The notes beneath the pieces are model-generated. The model was not told the DNA's origin. It was given only the letters and a program-made list of their open reading frames with translations, and did not search any database. Both the position numbers and the translations under genes were made by a program. Shown piece after piece: positions 1 through 7,601 of a DNA stretch of 49,510 nt (positions are counted from its first letter, which is position 1; each line of letters opens with the position of its first letter). This DNA is from an uncultured Parabacteroides sp. (GTDB lineage Bacteria; Bacteroidota; Bacteroidia; Bacteroidales; Tannerellaceae), in assembly GCA_937894065.1 (NCBI GenBank), contig CALCST010000024.1, forward strand, positions 1-49,510. The letters run 5' to 3'.

Positions 1-58
1 CAACTTGTCTTCTTGTCAACTTGTTATCTGGAAGTTGAGCTTGCGAAACTTGAATTAA
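1..58 (+). repeat. Dispersed palindromic repeat, copy 1 (partial)
   Basis: Two copies of the core CTTGTCAACTTGT or a close variant are followed by the family tail (AAGTTGAGC, then TTGCGAAACTTGAAT). The same core and tail recur near 5200, 11640 and 35040. The left part of this copy lies outside the window. Confidence 0.75.
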
Positions 59-73
59 TAACATAATATAAAG

Positions 74-112
74 AAAGGAGTTAAAACCGTAAAGCGGATT
101 TTAACTCCTTTT
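74..112. terminator. Bidirectional intrinsic terminator
   Basis: An inverted repeat pairs AAAGGAGTTAAAACCG with CGGATTTTAACTCCTTT around a 5-base loop. T-rich sequence follows on both strands. It would end transcription of the minus-strand outer-membrane protein gene, and of any plus-strand gene entering from the left. Confidence 0.75.
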
Positions 113-119
113 GCTTTAT

Positions 120-156
120 TAACCTCGTCAACTTGTATCTGACATCTTGTCAACTA
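120..156 (+). repeat. Dispersed palindromic repeat fragment
   Basis: Two cores, CGTCAACTTGT (126-136) and CTTGTCAACT (146-155), run up to the stop codon of the minus-strand gene. It may be the continuation of copy 1, split by the terminator at 74-112. Confidence 0.6.
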
Positions 157-909
157 CAATTTATAAGCTATACCAAGAGACAAATAAATATTGTACATAT
201 TATAGCTCAGCCCGTCAAAATCAGAAGGGAAAATAGGAATCAATCCCCACGATAATTGTCCCGTAACAGCCATTTTTTCTGTGAAAAACCAATCAGCCGA
301 AGCCATAAGTCCGCAATCGAATCGCTTTACTTTGTCTGCGAAATCGTAAGTAGCAGATTCAACATTTATACGTTCTCCGGTCGGTCCGCCATTCCTTATG
401 TAACCGTCGGAAGCAGTTCCTTCAAATTTGGCGTTATTCTGCACAGCAACATATCCGCCAAAACGCACTCTCCAAATTTCGTTAGGACGATAAGCTGCCA
501 GAACAGGAATCACAAGGTAATCATTTCTCATGTCCGTTGTGTTTTTTCCGGAGAAAGTACCAGAGAAAGTACCGGTGTTGTCGCCTTCGCCCACAACGAG
601 ATTCGTCTGAAGATATTTCACTTCAGCTCCGATTTTCATACCTTTAAGGTCGATAGCTAATCCGCTGCTAATTCCCCATTTAGGAGATAGCCAGCGAGTT
701 GCCTGAAAAGCAAGAGTTCCTCCGAATCCAGGTTTCCAATAGTTTATTTTTCTTATTTCTGCAGGTAACGGAAGTGGAGATGTTCCTCCAATATTATATC
801 CTGCAAAAACTTTACATTCCCAATTACTTGAAAACTCCTGTGCTTTGGCAAAAGAAGCCGATAAAAAGGAAATACCTGCTATTGCCAATATCTTTATATA
901 TTTATTCAT
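154..909 (-). CDS. Outer-membrane beta-barrel protein, PorT/OMP_b-brl-like
   Basis: A 251-residue protein with a clear Sec signal peptide (hydrophobic residues 5-19, cleavage expected after AKAQ at 21-24). The mature part has alternating hydrophobic and aromatic strands such as FGGYVAV and LSLGIAYKL, ending close to the C-terminus. This is the pattern of the small 8-10-stranded outer-membrane barrels common in Bacteroidetes (PF13568-like). No catalytic motif is visible. Its start lies 19 bases after the stop of the upstream lipoprotein gene (929-2041), so the two are probably co-transcribed and may act together at the outer membrane. The terminator at 74-112 closes the unit. The fold is well supported; a specific role is not. 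Confidence 0.75.
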   Translation of the reverse strand: MNKYIKILAIAGISFLSASFAKAQEFSSNWECKVFAGYNIGGTSPLPLPAEIRKINYWKPGFGGTLAFQATRWLSPKWGISSGLAIDLKGMKIGAEVKYLQTNLVVGEGDNTGTFSGTFSGKNTTDMRNDYLVIPVLAAYRPNEIWRVRFGGYVAVQNNAKFEGTASDGYIRNGGPTGERINVESATYDFADKVKRFDCGLMASADWFFTEKMAVTGQLSWGLIPIFPSDFDGLSYNMYNIYLSLGIAYKL

Positions 910-928
910 CTTTTGTCCTCCTGTATTT

Positions 929-2041
929 TTACTCTGTTACAATCTCAACATCATCAACAATAAGTTTACTTCCCGGCGTTCCTTCATATCTGTCGCCATA
1001 AAAACTTGAAGAAAATACCAATGCAAGTTTGTAGGAATATTTGCTGAAATCAACTTCAATATCGTTTTTCTTCACGAAAGGAATTTCAAACGGAATCATT
1101 TCCTCTCCGGGAGTTGAAGAACGGTCCGGCAACATCGCCATTGATACTATGTTTTTATGTGTCATAATATTCGTGCCGTCAAGAGTTTTAAGATTATCAT
1201 CAATCTTATAAAATACAGCATAAATAGCACATGAGTCTTTTCTTGAAGGGTTTACTTTACCATCTCGTTCTATATAGCTTCCACTTCCGGATTTATAGTT
1301 ATAATATCCTTTCAGTGTCACAGGCTTTTGGTTGAAAGGCTGTCCCATTTCCGTAGCTGTCAGCGGATTTGCCAAAGCATTCAGAAGGTTCATTGTGCCG
1401 GTAAATAAAGAACCGGCTATTACCGGAATATATTGGAGACCAAGAATACTTCCCGGACCTTCTTTTGTTATGATTTCTGCTGCCTTGCCACCGTTCAGCT
1501 CAATGGAATGCGTAGGATATAATGACGGGTCGCTGAACTGCTGGTACAAAGAAACGCCCTGATTACTTGACGAGAAAATATTGAAAGTAGTTCCATTGTC
1601 CAATTGCTGTATTGGATATTCGTAGTTCAGAGTCGAATTTGTCTGCCAGTTGTTGAAATTGAATTTTTTCATCAAAGGAGTAAACACGTCATCCGTCATT
1701 GGTATTATATTTACTGTATATTCACGACTATGGATTCCGTCCTCAGCAGTAACGGTGTATATTACAGGATCAGTGAAATCCTGTGCAGTTCCTGATGCCG
1801 GTGAAAGAGTTGATTTGTCGTTTACCTCCAATGTCGGAGTGATGTTAGTGAGGTCTGTGTCTTCATTCACAAATACTTCGATAGTATTTGTTCCTTGGTT
1901 TATTACCGGAGTACTGAATGCAATCTTTTCAGGAATGGAGAAACTTGTTATTTCTGCTTCCGGACAAAGAGGTTCATCCTTGATGCAACTGTTGAACGTC
2001 AATAAAGCAACGTTGCACAATATTAAAATTTTATTCTTCAT
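929..2041 (-). CDS. PCMD-domain surface lipoprotein
   Basis: A 370-residue lipoprotein with a hydrophobic leader and a lipobox-like TFNSC, lipidated Cys at about residue 19. Residues about 30-112 form an Ig-like module (ITSFSIPEK, TVTAEDGIHSREYTVNI) as in DUF5018-type proteins. The rest, from the FNFNNW segment to the C-terminal LIVDDVEI, matches the PCMD family (putative carbohydrate metabolism domain, PF13201), which has a jelly-roll, carbohydrate-binding-like fold. It is the first gene of a two-gene unit with the beta-barrel gene downstream. No SusC/SusD pair is nearby, so this is not an ordinary polysaccharide-utilization locus. Carbohydrate binding is an inference from the family name and fold. 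Confidence 0.7.
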   Translation of the reverse strand: MKNKILILCNVALLTFNSCIKDEPLCPEAEITSFSIPEKIAFSTPVINQGTNTIEVFVNEDTDLTNITPTLEVNDKSTLSPASGTAQDFTDPVIYTVTAEDGIHSREYTVNIIPMTDDVFTPLMKKFNFNNWQTNSTLNYEYPIQQLDNGTTFNIFSSSNQGVSLYQQFSDPSLYPTHSIELNGGKAAEIITKEGPGSILGLQYIPVIAGSLFTGTMNLLNALANPLTATEMGQPFNQKPVTLKGYYNYKSGSGSYIERDGKVNPSRKDSCAIYAVFYKIDDNLKTLDGTNIMTHKNIVSMAMLPDRSSTPGEEMIPFEIPFVKKNDIEVDFSKYSYKLALVFSSSFYGDRYEGTPGSKLIVDDVEIVTE

Positions 2042-2211
2042 GCGATATCTTATTTGTTGAATAACAACTATAATGGTAGATAAGTTGCTGAGTTTATAAG
2101 TTTTTAAGTTCAGTTTACAAGTAAATAAGGCTACATATACTATATAAATATTCTGAAGTCCTTAAAGTTTACCTATTATGAAACTTCACACTAATTTAAA
2201 CTCTTACGTGG

Positions 2212-2219
2212 CAAACTTA
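2212..2219 (-). promoter_or_regulatory. Possible -7 box for the lipoprotein/OMP unit
   Basis: On the minus strand this reads TAAGTTTG, a match to the Bacteroides -7 consensus TAnnTTTG. No good TTTG -33 box lies 19-21 bases upstream. The leader would be about 165 bases. The rest of the divergent gap 2042-2365 shows only AT-rich sequence. Confidence 0.35.
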
Positions 2220-2312
2220 CATAATAAAATGCGTTTTACTTGATTTTTATCAAGTTTTTTGCCTAAATTCATATTTTGCAAGATTACTTGTCTGATATTC
2301 GAAATCATTTAA

Positions 2313-2320
2313 TAAATTTG
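2313..2320 (+). promoter_or_regulatory. Possible -7 box for the oxidoreductase gene
   Basis: TAAATTTG matches TAnnTTTG. Only a partial -33 match (TTG at 2288-2290) lies upstream. The 5' leader would be about 40 bases. Confidence 0.35.
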
Positions 2321-2365
2321 AGTGATTGATTGTTAATAACCTTATATAAATACAAAATAATAACC

Positions 2366-3721
2366 ATGAATAATAGCGACAAGAAAAATGCTATAAGCCG
2401 CAGGGAGTTTTTAGGTTTGTCGGCTTTAGGTTTAGCAAGTTTGACAATTCTGCCAAGTTGGAAAATTGATGGTGTGAAAATAGCGCCAAGTGACAGAGTT
2501 GTTCTTGGTTTTATCGGTTTGGGACAGCAAGGCTTGTCTGATTTTGGAGCCTTTTCAGAATGTCCAGGTGTGCAGGTAGCAGCATGCTGCGATGTTGATA
2601 CATTGAAAACAGAACGCTTCCGTCGTCGTGTTGCTAAGTGGCAGGCTTCAAAAGGAATGAACGAGCGCTGCGACAAATATGAATTCTACGAAGATTTGTT
2701 GGATAGAAAGGATATTGATGCAATCGAGGTTGCAACACCGGACCACTGGCATGCTTTGTGTACAATCCACGCTTGCCAGTCAGGAAAAGATGTATATTGC
2801 CAGAAACCATTGGCATATACAATTTCTGAAGGTCTTGCCATGGTGCGTGCCGTACGCGAAAACCGCAGAGTGCTTCAGGTTGGTAGCCAGCAGCGTTCAA
2901 GCAAGGAATTCCAGAAGGCTATCGAATTGGTAAGAAGCGGTGCTATCGGTCATATCGAAAAGATTTATGCTCGCGTGGGTGAACCACCTACACCACTTAA
3001 TTTGCCGGAAATGCCAGTTCCTGCAAACTTGAACTTCAATCAGTGGATGGGTCCGTTGAACGATCCTAAGATTCATTATCATCCAGACTTGTGTCCTCCT
3101 ATTTCTTTGGATCCTGAAGAAAATGAAAAATTGTGGGGCGCTTGGCGTTGGTATAGCGAAACAGGTAATGGCTACACAGCAGACTGGGGTGCGCATATGT
3201 TTGATATCGCTCAGGCTGCAATCGGTATGGATGGTTCAGGTCCTGTTGAATATATTCCTAAGGGGTATAATGGAACCAAGTATGCTACAATGAAATATGC
3301 AAACGGAATCGTGATGACAGAACAGCCATTCCGTGATGATGATGCTAATGCTCAGGGTATTCGCTTTATCGGTGATAAAGGATGGATCAAAGTGGCTCGT
3401 GGATATATCGAATGTTCTGATCCTTCTTTGTTGGAAAAGAAAGAAGAAAAAATCGGAAAAGGTCAGTACGAAAAGAGTGCTCCTCATATGCAGAACTTCA
3501 TCGACTGTGTACGTTCACGCAAGAATCCTATCGCTCCGGTTGAAGTTGGTTGCAGCACAAACACTCTATGTTGCTTGAACAATATCGCACGCGAATTGGG
3601 TCGTCCGGTTAAATGGGATCCTGCAACATTGTCGTTTGGCGATGACAAGGAAGCTGCTGCTCACCGCTTGTACTGGTATCAGTATCGTAATCCATATTCA
3701 TTGCCTTATTTCGATAAATAA
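2366..3721 (+). CDS. Gfo/Idh/MocA family oxidoreductase with twin-arginine signal
   Basis: A 451-residue protein from the ATG at 2366; an in-frame TTG at 2330 would add 12 residues that do not look like protein and was not used. The N-terminus carries SRREFLG (11-17) followed by a hydrophobic stretch, a twin-arginine-type export signal. The NAD(P)-binding Rossmann domain follows, with GLGQQG at 51-56. The family EKP motif appears as QKP (146-148), keeping the catalytic-site lysine K147. The C-terminal domain has the DWGAHMFD segment around residue 274. Family members oxidise or epimerise sugars and cyclitols, and exported versions (including GH109-like enzymes) are common in Bacteroidetes. 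The gene is monocistronic, with a strong terminator behind it. The substrate is unknown. Confidence 0.85.
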   Translation: MNNSDKKNAISRREFLGLSALGLASLTILPSWKIDGVKIAPSDRVVLGFIGLGQQGLSDFGAFSECPGVQVAACCDVDTLKTERFRRRVAKWQASKGMNERCDKYEFYEDLLDRKDIDAIEVATPDHWHALCTIHACQSGKDVYCQKPLAYTISEGLAMVRAVRENRRVLQVGSQQRSSKEFQKAIELVRSGAIGHIEKIYARVGEPPTPLNLPEMPVPANLNFNQWMGPLNDPKIHYHPDLCPPISLDPEENEKLWGAWRWYSETGNGYTADWGAHMFDIAQAAIGMDGSGPVEYIPKGYNGTKYATMKYANGIVMTEQPFRDDDANAQGIRFIGDKGWIKVARGYIECSDPSLLEKKEEKIGKGQYEKSAPHMQNFIDCVRSRKNPIAPVEVGCSTNTLCCLNNIARELGRPVKWDPATLSFGDDKEAAAHRLYWYQYRNPYSLPYFDK

Positions 3722-3753
3722 GAGTCTAACTAAACTTAAATGATATTATTATA

Positions 3754-3793
3754 AACGCAGGACAGAGTCATTCTCTGTTTCTGCGTTTTTTTG
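3754..3793 (+). terminator. Intrinsic terminator after the oxidoreductase gene
   Basis: AACGCAG plus ACAGAG pairs with CTCTGT plus CTGCGTT around a short loop, followed by a run of seven T. It separates the oxidoreductase gene from pncB. Confidence 0.85.
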
Positions 3794-3827
3794 TATGCAA
3801 TTGTGTGGGTGGTTTGTCTAAATTTTG

Positions 3828-3835
3828 TATCTTTA
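3828..3835 (+). promoter_or_regulatory. Possible -7 box for pncB
   Basis: TATCTTTA differs from TAnnTTTG at the last base. No TTTG lies at the usual distance upstream, although the preceding gene is terminated at 3793, so a promoter is expected in this interval. Confidence 0.3.
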
Positions 3836-3915
3836 GGATTTAATGCGAATCGGGATACTTTTGTATAGCTATCTCTTTTTCAAAAATCATAAAACAAAAT
3901 TTCGTATAAAACTAT

Positions 3916-5082
3916 ATGACTTTATATTCAATATTAGATACTGATTTGTATAAGTTTACCACATCTTATGCTTATATAAAATTGTTCCCTTATGCAATGG
4001 GAACATTTGCGTTTACCGACCGCGACGAAACGGAATACAGTGAAGATTTTCTTTCTGAACTTAAATCTGCAATCAAATCATTGGCTGAAGTAAGGCTTAC
4101 AGAAGAGGAAAAAGATTATATGTATGCTCATTGCCGTTTCATTCCTTTGGTTTATTGGGAATGGTTGTCGTCTTTCCGTTTTGAACCGGAAAAGATAAAT
4201 GTCTATCTCGATGATAAAAAACATTTGCATATGGAAGTGACAGATTTTCTTTATAAAGTCACTTTATATGAAGTTCCACTGCTTGCAATTGTATCTGAGA
4301 TTAAAAATAAATATTCAGGATATAAGATAGATAGGGAATATGTGTTGTCCAGATTAGAGGAAAAGGTGGAATTGTCAAATCAAAACAAGATGCCATTTTC
4401 TGAATTTGGAACACGACGCAGATTCTCATACGAAGTTCAGGAATTGGTTATAGATTATCTGAAAAATAATTCTCTTTACTGCACCGGTACATCAAATTGT
4501 CATCTGGCTATGAAATATAATATGCTGATGATGGGAACTCATCCGCACGAATGGTTTATGTTTCATGGGGCGCAGTTCGGGTATAAGCATGCTAATTATA
4601 TGGCTCTTGAGAATTGGGTCAATGTTTATGACGGAGATCTCGGTACGGCACTTTCAGATACTTATACTTCTGATTCTTTCCTGACGAATTTCAGCCGTAA
4701 GCAGGCTAAATTGTTTGATGGTGTGCGTTGTGATTCGGGCGACGAATTTGAATTTATCGACCGCCTTATTGCCCGTTATCAGGAATTGGGAATAGACGCC
4801 ACTACCAAGACTATTATTTTCAGTAATGCTTTGGACTTTGAGAAAGCTCTGAGAATATATAATTATTGCAGCGGAAAGATACGCTGTGCATTTGGTATCG
4901 GTACAAATCTTACCAACGATACAGGATATAAACCTTCAAATATAGTCATGAAACTTACTCAATGTAAGATGAACAAGAATCAGGAGTGGCGCGAATGCAT
5001 AAAACTTTCTGATGATTTAGGAAAACATCTTGGAAGCGGAACCGAGGTGGATGCTTGTCTTCATGAACTGCGACTTGTTTAA
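3916..5082 (+). CDS. pncB: Nicotinate phosphoribosyltransferase
   Basis: A 388-residue cytoplasmic enzyme close to the usual bacterial PncB length (about 400). It joins nicotinate to PRPP to give nicotinate mononucleotide in the Preiss-Handler branch of NAD salvage, with ATP hydrolysis through a phosphohistidine. Visible family landmarks are the N-terminal LDTDLYKFT, the FGTRRRFS segment, the MGTHPHEWFM segment with the conserved histidines of the active site, and VRCDSGD near residue 275. The start ATG at 3916 follows directly on an AT-rich leader. The gene lies alone between a terminator and the repeat element at 5095-5216. Confidence 0.93.
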   Translation: MTLYSILDTDLYKFTTSYAYIKLFPYAMGTFAFTDRDETEYSEDFLSELKSAIKSLAEVRLTEEEKDYMYAHCRFIPLVYWEWLSSFRFEPEKINVYLDDKKHLHMEVTDFLYKVTLYEVPLLAIVSEIKNKYSGYKIDREYVLSRLEEKVELSNQNKMPFSEFGTRRRFSYEVQELVIDYLKNNSLYCTGTSNCHLAMKYNMLMMGTHPHEWFMFHGAQFGYKHANYMALENWVNVYDGDLGTALSDTYTSDSFLTNFSRKQAKLFDGVRCDSGDEFEFIDRLIARYQELGIDATTKTIIFSNALDFEKALRIYNYCSGKIRCAFGIGTNLTNDTGYKPSNIVMKLTQCKMNKNQEWRECIKLSDDLGKHLGSGTEVDACLHELRLV

Positions 5083-5094
5083 GTAATTATAGAT

Positions 5095-5216
5095 ACGAGT
5101 TGACAAGAAAACGAGTTGACAAGATTTATTAATATAATTAAAGGGTGTTTGACCTTGTCAACTTGTCTCTGAAGCCTTGTCAACTTTTAAGTTGAGTAAC
5201 CTGCGAAATAGAAATA
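5095..5216 (+). repeat. Dispersed palindromic repeat, copy 2
   Basis: The left half holds two GAGTTGACAAGA cores. The right half holds CTTGTCAACTTGTC, the CTGAAGCCTTGTCAACTT core and the tail AAGTTGAGTAACCTGCGAAAT. The halves can fold into a long hairpin. It fills the pncB-glycosyltransferase gap and ends 11 bases before the next start codon. Confidence 0.8.
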
Positions 5217-5227
5217 ATTGATATTTT

Positions 5228-6580
5228 ATGAAAAGAATACAGAAATTCATTGCCGGAAAAGATTTTAAGGCAAACGGAAATATACTATCTTCTGCGACAG
5301 TTGTTGAACTTGCGGAAAAATGTGAAGCAGAATATGCCATGTTATATCTTTCAGAATCATTGATAAACATGGGATTGTTTGCCGAAGAACGCTTCCTTCA
5401 AATAGCAGACGATAGCCGTGCTTCAATGGTATATGCAGATTATTATGAAGAGAGTGAAGATGCATTACAGCCACATCCGCTGATAGAATATCAGGAAGGC
5501 AGTTTGCGTGATGACTTTGCTTTCGGTCCGGTTCTTTTGGTTCGTGTGTCTGCTTGGCGTGAAGCCTTGCTTTCACTAAAGACTGAGTATGAGTTTGCCG
5601 GACTATATGCCTTGCGTCTGGCTTTGTCGCGAATAGCTCCGATAGTTCATATTGATGAATATCTGTATTCTGTCAAGGAAATTGATACTCGTGCTTCGGG
5701 AGAGAAAATTTTCGACTATGTAAATCCTCGTAACAGACAAGTTCAGATTGAAATGGAAAAAGCATGCACTGAGCATCTCAAAGTAATCGGAGCATATCTT
5801 TCACCTGTTTTCAAGGAAATAGACTGGAGCAAGGATTCTGCTTCGTTTGCTGTTGAGGCGAGTGTTATCATTCCTGTACGTAACAGAGTGCGTACAATAC
5901 GTGATGCCATAAAGTCTGTATTGGCACAGAAAACGAATTTCAATTTTAATCTTATAGTTATAGATAATCATTCTACCGACGGAACAACTGAAGCCATAGG
6001 TGAGTTTGCTTCGGATAGCCGACTGGTACATATAATCCCGGGACGCAAGGATTTGGGAATCGGTGGTTGTTGGAACACAGGTGTTCATCATCCTGCATGC
6101 GGAAAGTTTGCTGTCCAGTTGGATAGTGACGATGTTTATAGCTCTGAGAATACTTTGCAGAAAGTGGTTGATACTTTCTATGAGCAACAATGTGCGATGG
6201 TTGTCGGAACATACAGAATGACGAACTTTGCAATGGAGGAAATACCTCCCGGAGTAATCGACCATAAGGAATGGACATTGGAAAACGGACGCAACAATGC
6301 TTTGAGAATTAACGGTCTTGGTGCACCACGAGCATTCTATACTCCTTTACTCAGAACTATAAATCTTCCGAACACAAGTTACGGTGAAGATTATGCACTT
6401 GGTTTGCGTATCAGCCGTGAATACAGAATTGGCCGAATTTATGATGTTATTTATCTCTGCCGCAGATGGGAAGATAATTCCGACGCTTCGCTGAGTGTAG
6501 AGAAAATGAACAGATATAATTTCTATAAAGACAAACTAAGAACAATCGAGCTTAGAGCACGTTTGTTTCAAAACAAATAA
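5228..6580 (+). CDS. Two-domain family 2 glycosyltransferase
   Basis: A 450-residue protein. Residues about 212-330 form a GT-A fold GT2 domain: SVIIPVRNR (213-220), DNHSTDG (246-252) and the metal-binding LDSDD (298-302). The C-terminal part has the acceptor-side GEDYALG segment. Residues 1-190 look like a degenerate second GT-A-like domain (MVYADYY, then GSLRDDFAFGPVL) without an obvious DxD, a layout seen in Bacteroidetes GT2 proteins found next to DUF4922 genes. The next gene starts 5 bases after the stop, so the pair is almost certainly one operon. Donor and acceptor cannot be read from sequence; the neighbour suggests a nucleotide-sugar connection. Confidence 0.85.
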   Translation: MKRIQKFIAGKDFKANGNILSSATVVELAEKCEAEYAMLYLSESLINMGLFAEERFLQIADDSRASMVYADYYEESEDALQPHPLIEYQEGSLRDDFAFGPVLLVRVSAWREALLSLKTEYEFAGLYALRLALSRIAPIVHIDEYLYSVKEIDTRASGEKIFDYVNPRNRQVQIEMEKACTEHLKVIGAYLSPVFKEIDWSKDSASFAVEASVIIPVRNRVRTIRDAIKSVLAQKTNFNFNLIVIDNHSTDGTTEAIGEFASDSRLVHIIPGRKDLGIGGCWNTGVHHPACGKFAVQLDSDDVYSSENTLQKVVDTFYEQQCAMVVGTYRMTNFAMEEIPPGVIDHKEWTLENGRNNALRINGLGAPRAFYTPLLRTINLPNTSYGEDYALGLRISREYRIGRIYDVIYLCRRWEDNSDASLSVEKMNRYNFYKDKLRTIELRARLFQNK

Positions 6581-6585
6581 CAGAC

Positions 6586-7527
6586 ATGGAAAAGTCAGAC
6601 TATAGCAAGGAAGCACATAGTTTTATAGAAGAACAGAAAAGAAACTGGCCTTTGGCATCGGATAATTTCAAAGCATTATCCGGTGTTATGGTCCGTAATC
6701 TTAATGTTTGCGGCGAACAGATTAAGGTACAGTTTAATCCCGCGCGTATTGTTTCTTCAGCTGCAAAAATAGATTCCAAGTCTATCAGCGAGCGTCCATG
6801 TTTTCTATGTTCTAAAAATTCGCCAACAGAGCAGGGAAGGATGGATATACATGATAAATATTGGTTGCTTTGTAATCCATTCCCGATATTTACGGAACAT
6901 TTCACCATTCCTTCGCGGATACATGAAGCACAAAGCATATATGATCACTTCACGGAAATGATGGAGCTTTCTGCTTTGTTGTCAGATTATACATTGTTCT
7001 ACAACGGACCTCGTTGTGGCGCTTCTGCTCCGGACCATTTGCATTTTCAGGCTGTAACATTTGGACAAATGCCATTAGATATTGAAGTGAACAAAAGTTT
7101 GGATAATAGTTCATTGCCTGTTATATGCAAGAATGATAAAGCTGTGTTATATCATTATCTTTCTGACTCCAGAAGTGGTTTTGCTATAGAAGCAAAAGAT
7201 ATAGAATCAGCTTTGTCTTTGTTTCATACATTATATAATGTATTACCTTGTGATGAAGGAGAAACCGAGCCGAAGATGAATGTATTCTCATATTTCAAAG
7301 GAGAAGTATGGAGAATATTGGTGATACCTCGCAAGCTGCATCGTCCGCGTCAGTATTTCCTGGAAGATGATGGGAAAATATTGACAAGTCCAGGTGCCGC
7401 AGACATTGGTGGTTTGTTTATAACACCACGAAAAGAAGATTTTGATAAACTGACTTCAGAAATATTGGAAGATATATATTCTCAGGTTTGTTATGATAGT
7501 TTTGAGGTGAAATCAATATTACAGTAA
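6586..7527 (+). CDS. DUF4922 protein, HIT/GDP-hexose phosphorylase-like
   Basis: A 313-residue protein of the DUF4922 family, which belongs to the histidine-triad (HIT) superfamily. Two landmarks recall the GalT and GDP-L-galactose phosphorylase (VTC2) branch: a CFLC motif (Cys72, Cys75) placed like the zinc-binding CxxC of GalT, and DHLHFQAV (150-157), where H151-x-H153-x-Q155 matches the HxHxQ site whose middle histidine becomes nucleotidylated in those enzymes. A nucleotide-sugar phosphorylase or nucleotidyltransferase activity is therefore a reasonable inference but is not shown. It is coupled to the preceding glycosyltransferase gene (5-base gap) and ends in the bidirectional hairpin repeat before topA. 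Confidence 0.75.
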   Translation: MEKSDYSKEAHSFIEEQKRNWPLASDNFKALSGVMVRNLNVCGEQIKVQFNPARIVSSAAKIDSKSISERPCFLCSKNSPTEQGRMDIHDKYWLLCNPFPIFTEHFTIPSRIHEAQSIYDHFTEMMELSALLSDYTLFYNGPRCGASAPDHLHFQAVTFGQMPLDIEVNKSLDNSSLPVICKNDKAVLYHYLSDSRSGFAIEAKDIESALSLFHTLYNVLPCDEGETEPKMNVFSYFKGEVWRILVIPRKLHRPRQYFLEDDGKILTSPGAADIGGLFITPRKEDFDKLTSEILEDIYSQVCYDSFEVKSILQ

Positions 7528-7531
7528 AAAA

Positions 7532-7600
7532 AACAAGTTGACAAGATTAATCAGTATTTACACACTGATATTCTTGTCAACTTGTTTTCTTGTCAACTAT
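7532..7600. terminator. Hairpin repeat acting as bidirectional terminator (repeat copy 3)
   Basis: AACAAGTTGACAAGA pairs with TCTTGTCAACTTGTT, and an inner pair AATCAGT/ACTGAT extends the stem. A further CTTGTCAACT core follows. It lies between the convergent DUF4922 and topA genes with A/T runs on both sides, so it probably ends both transcripts. It is also a member of the dispersed repeat family. Confidence 0.75.
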
Positions 7601-7601
7601 G

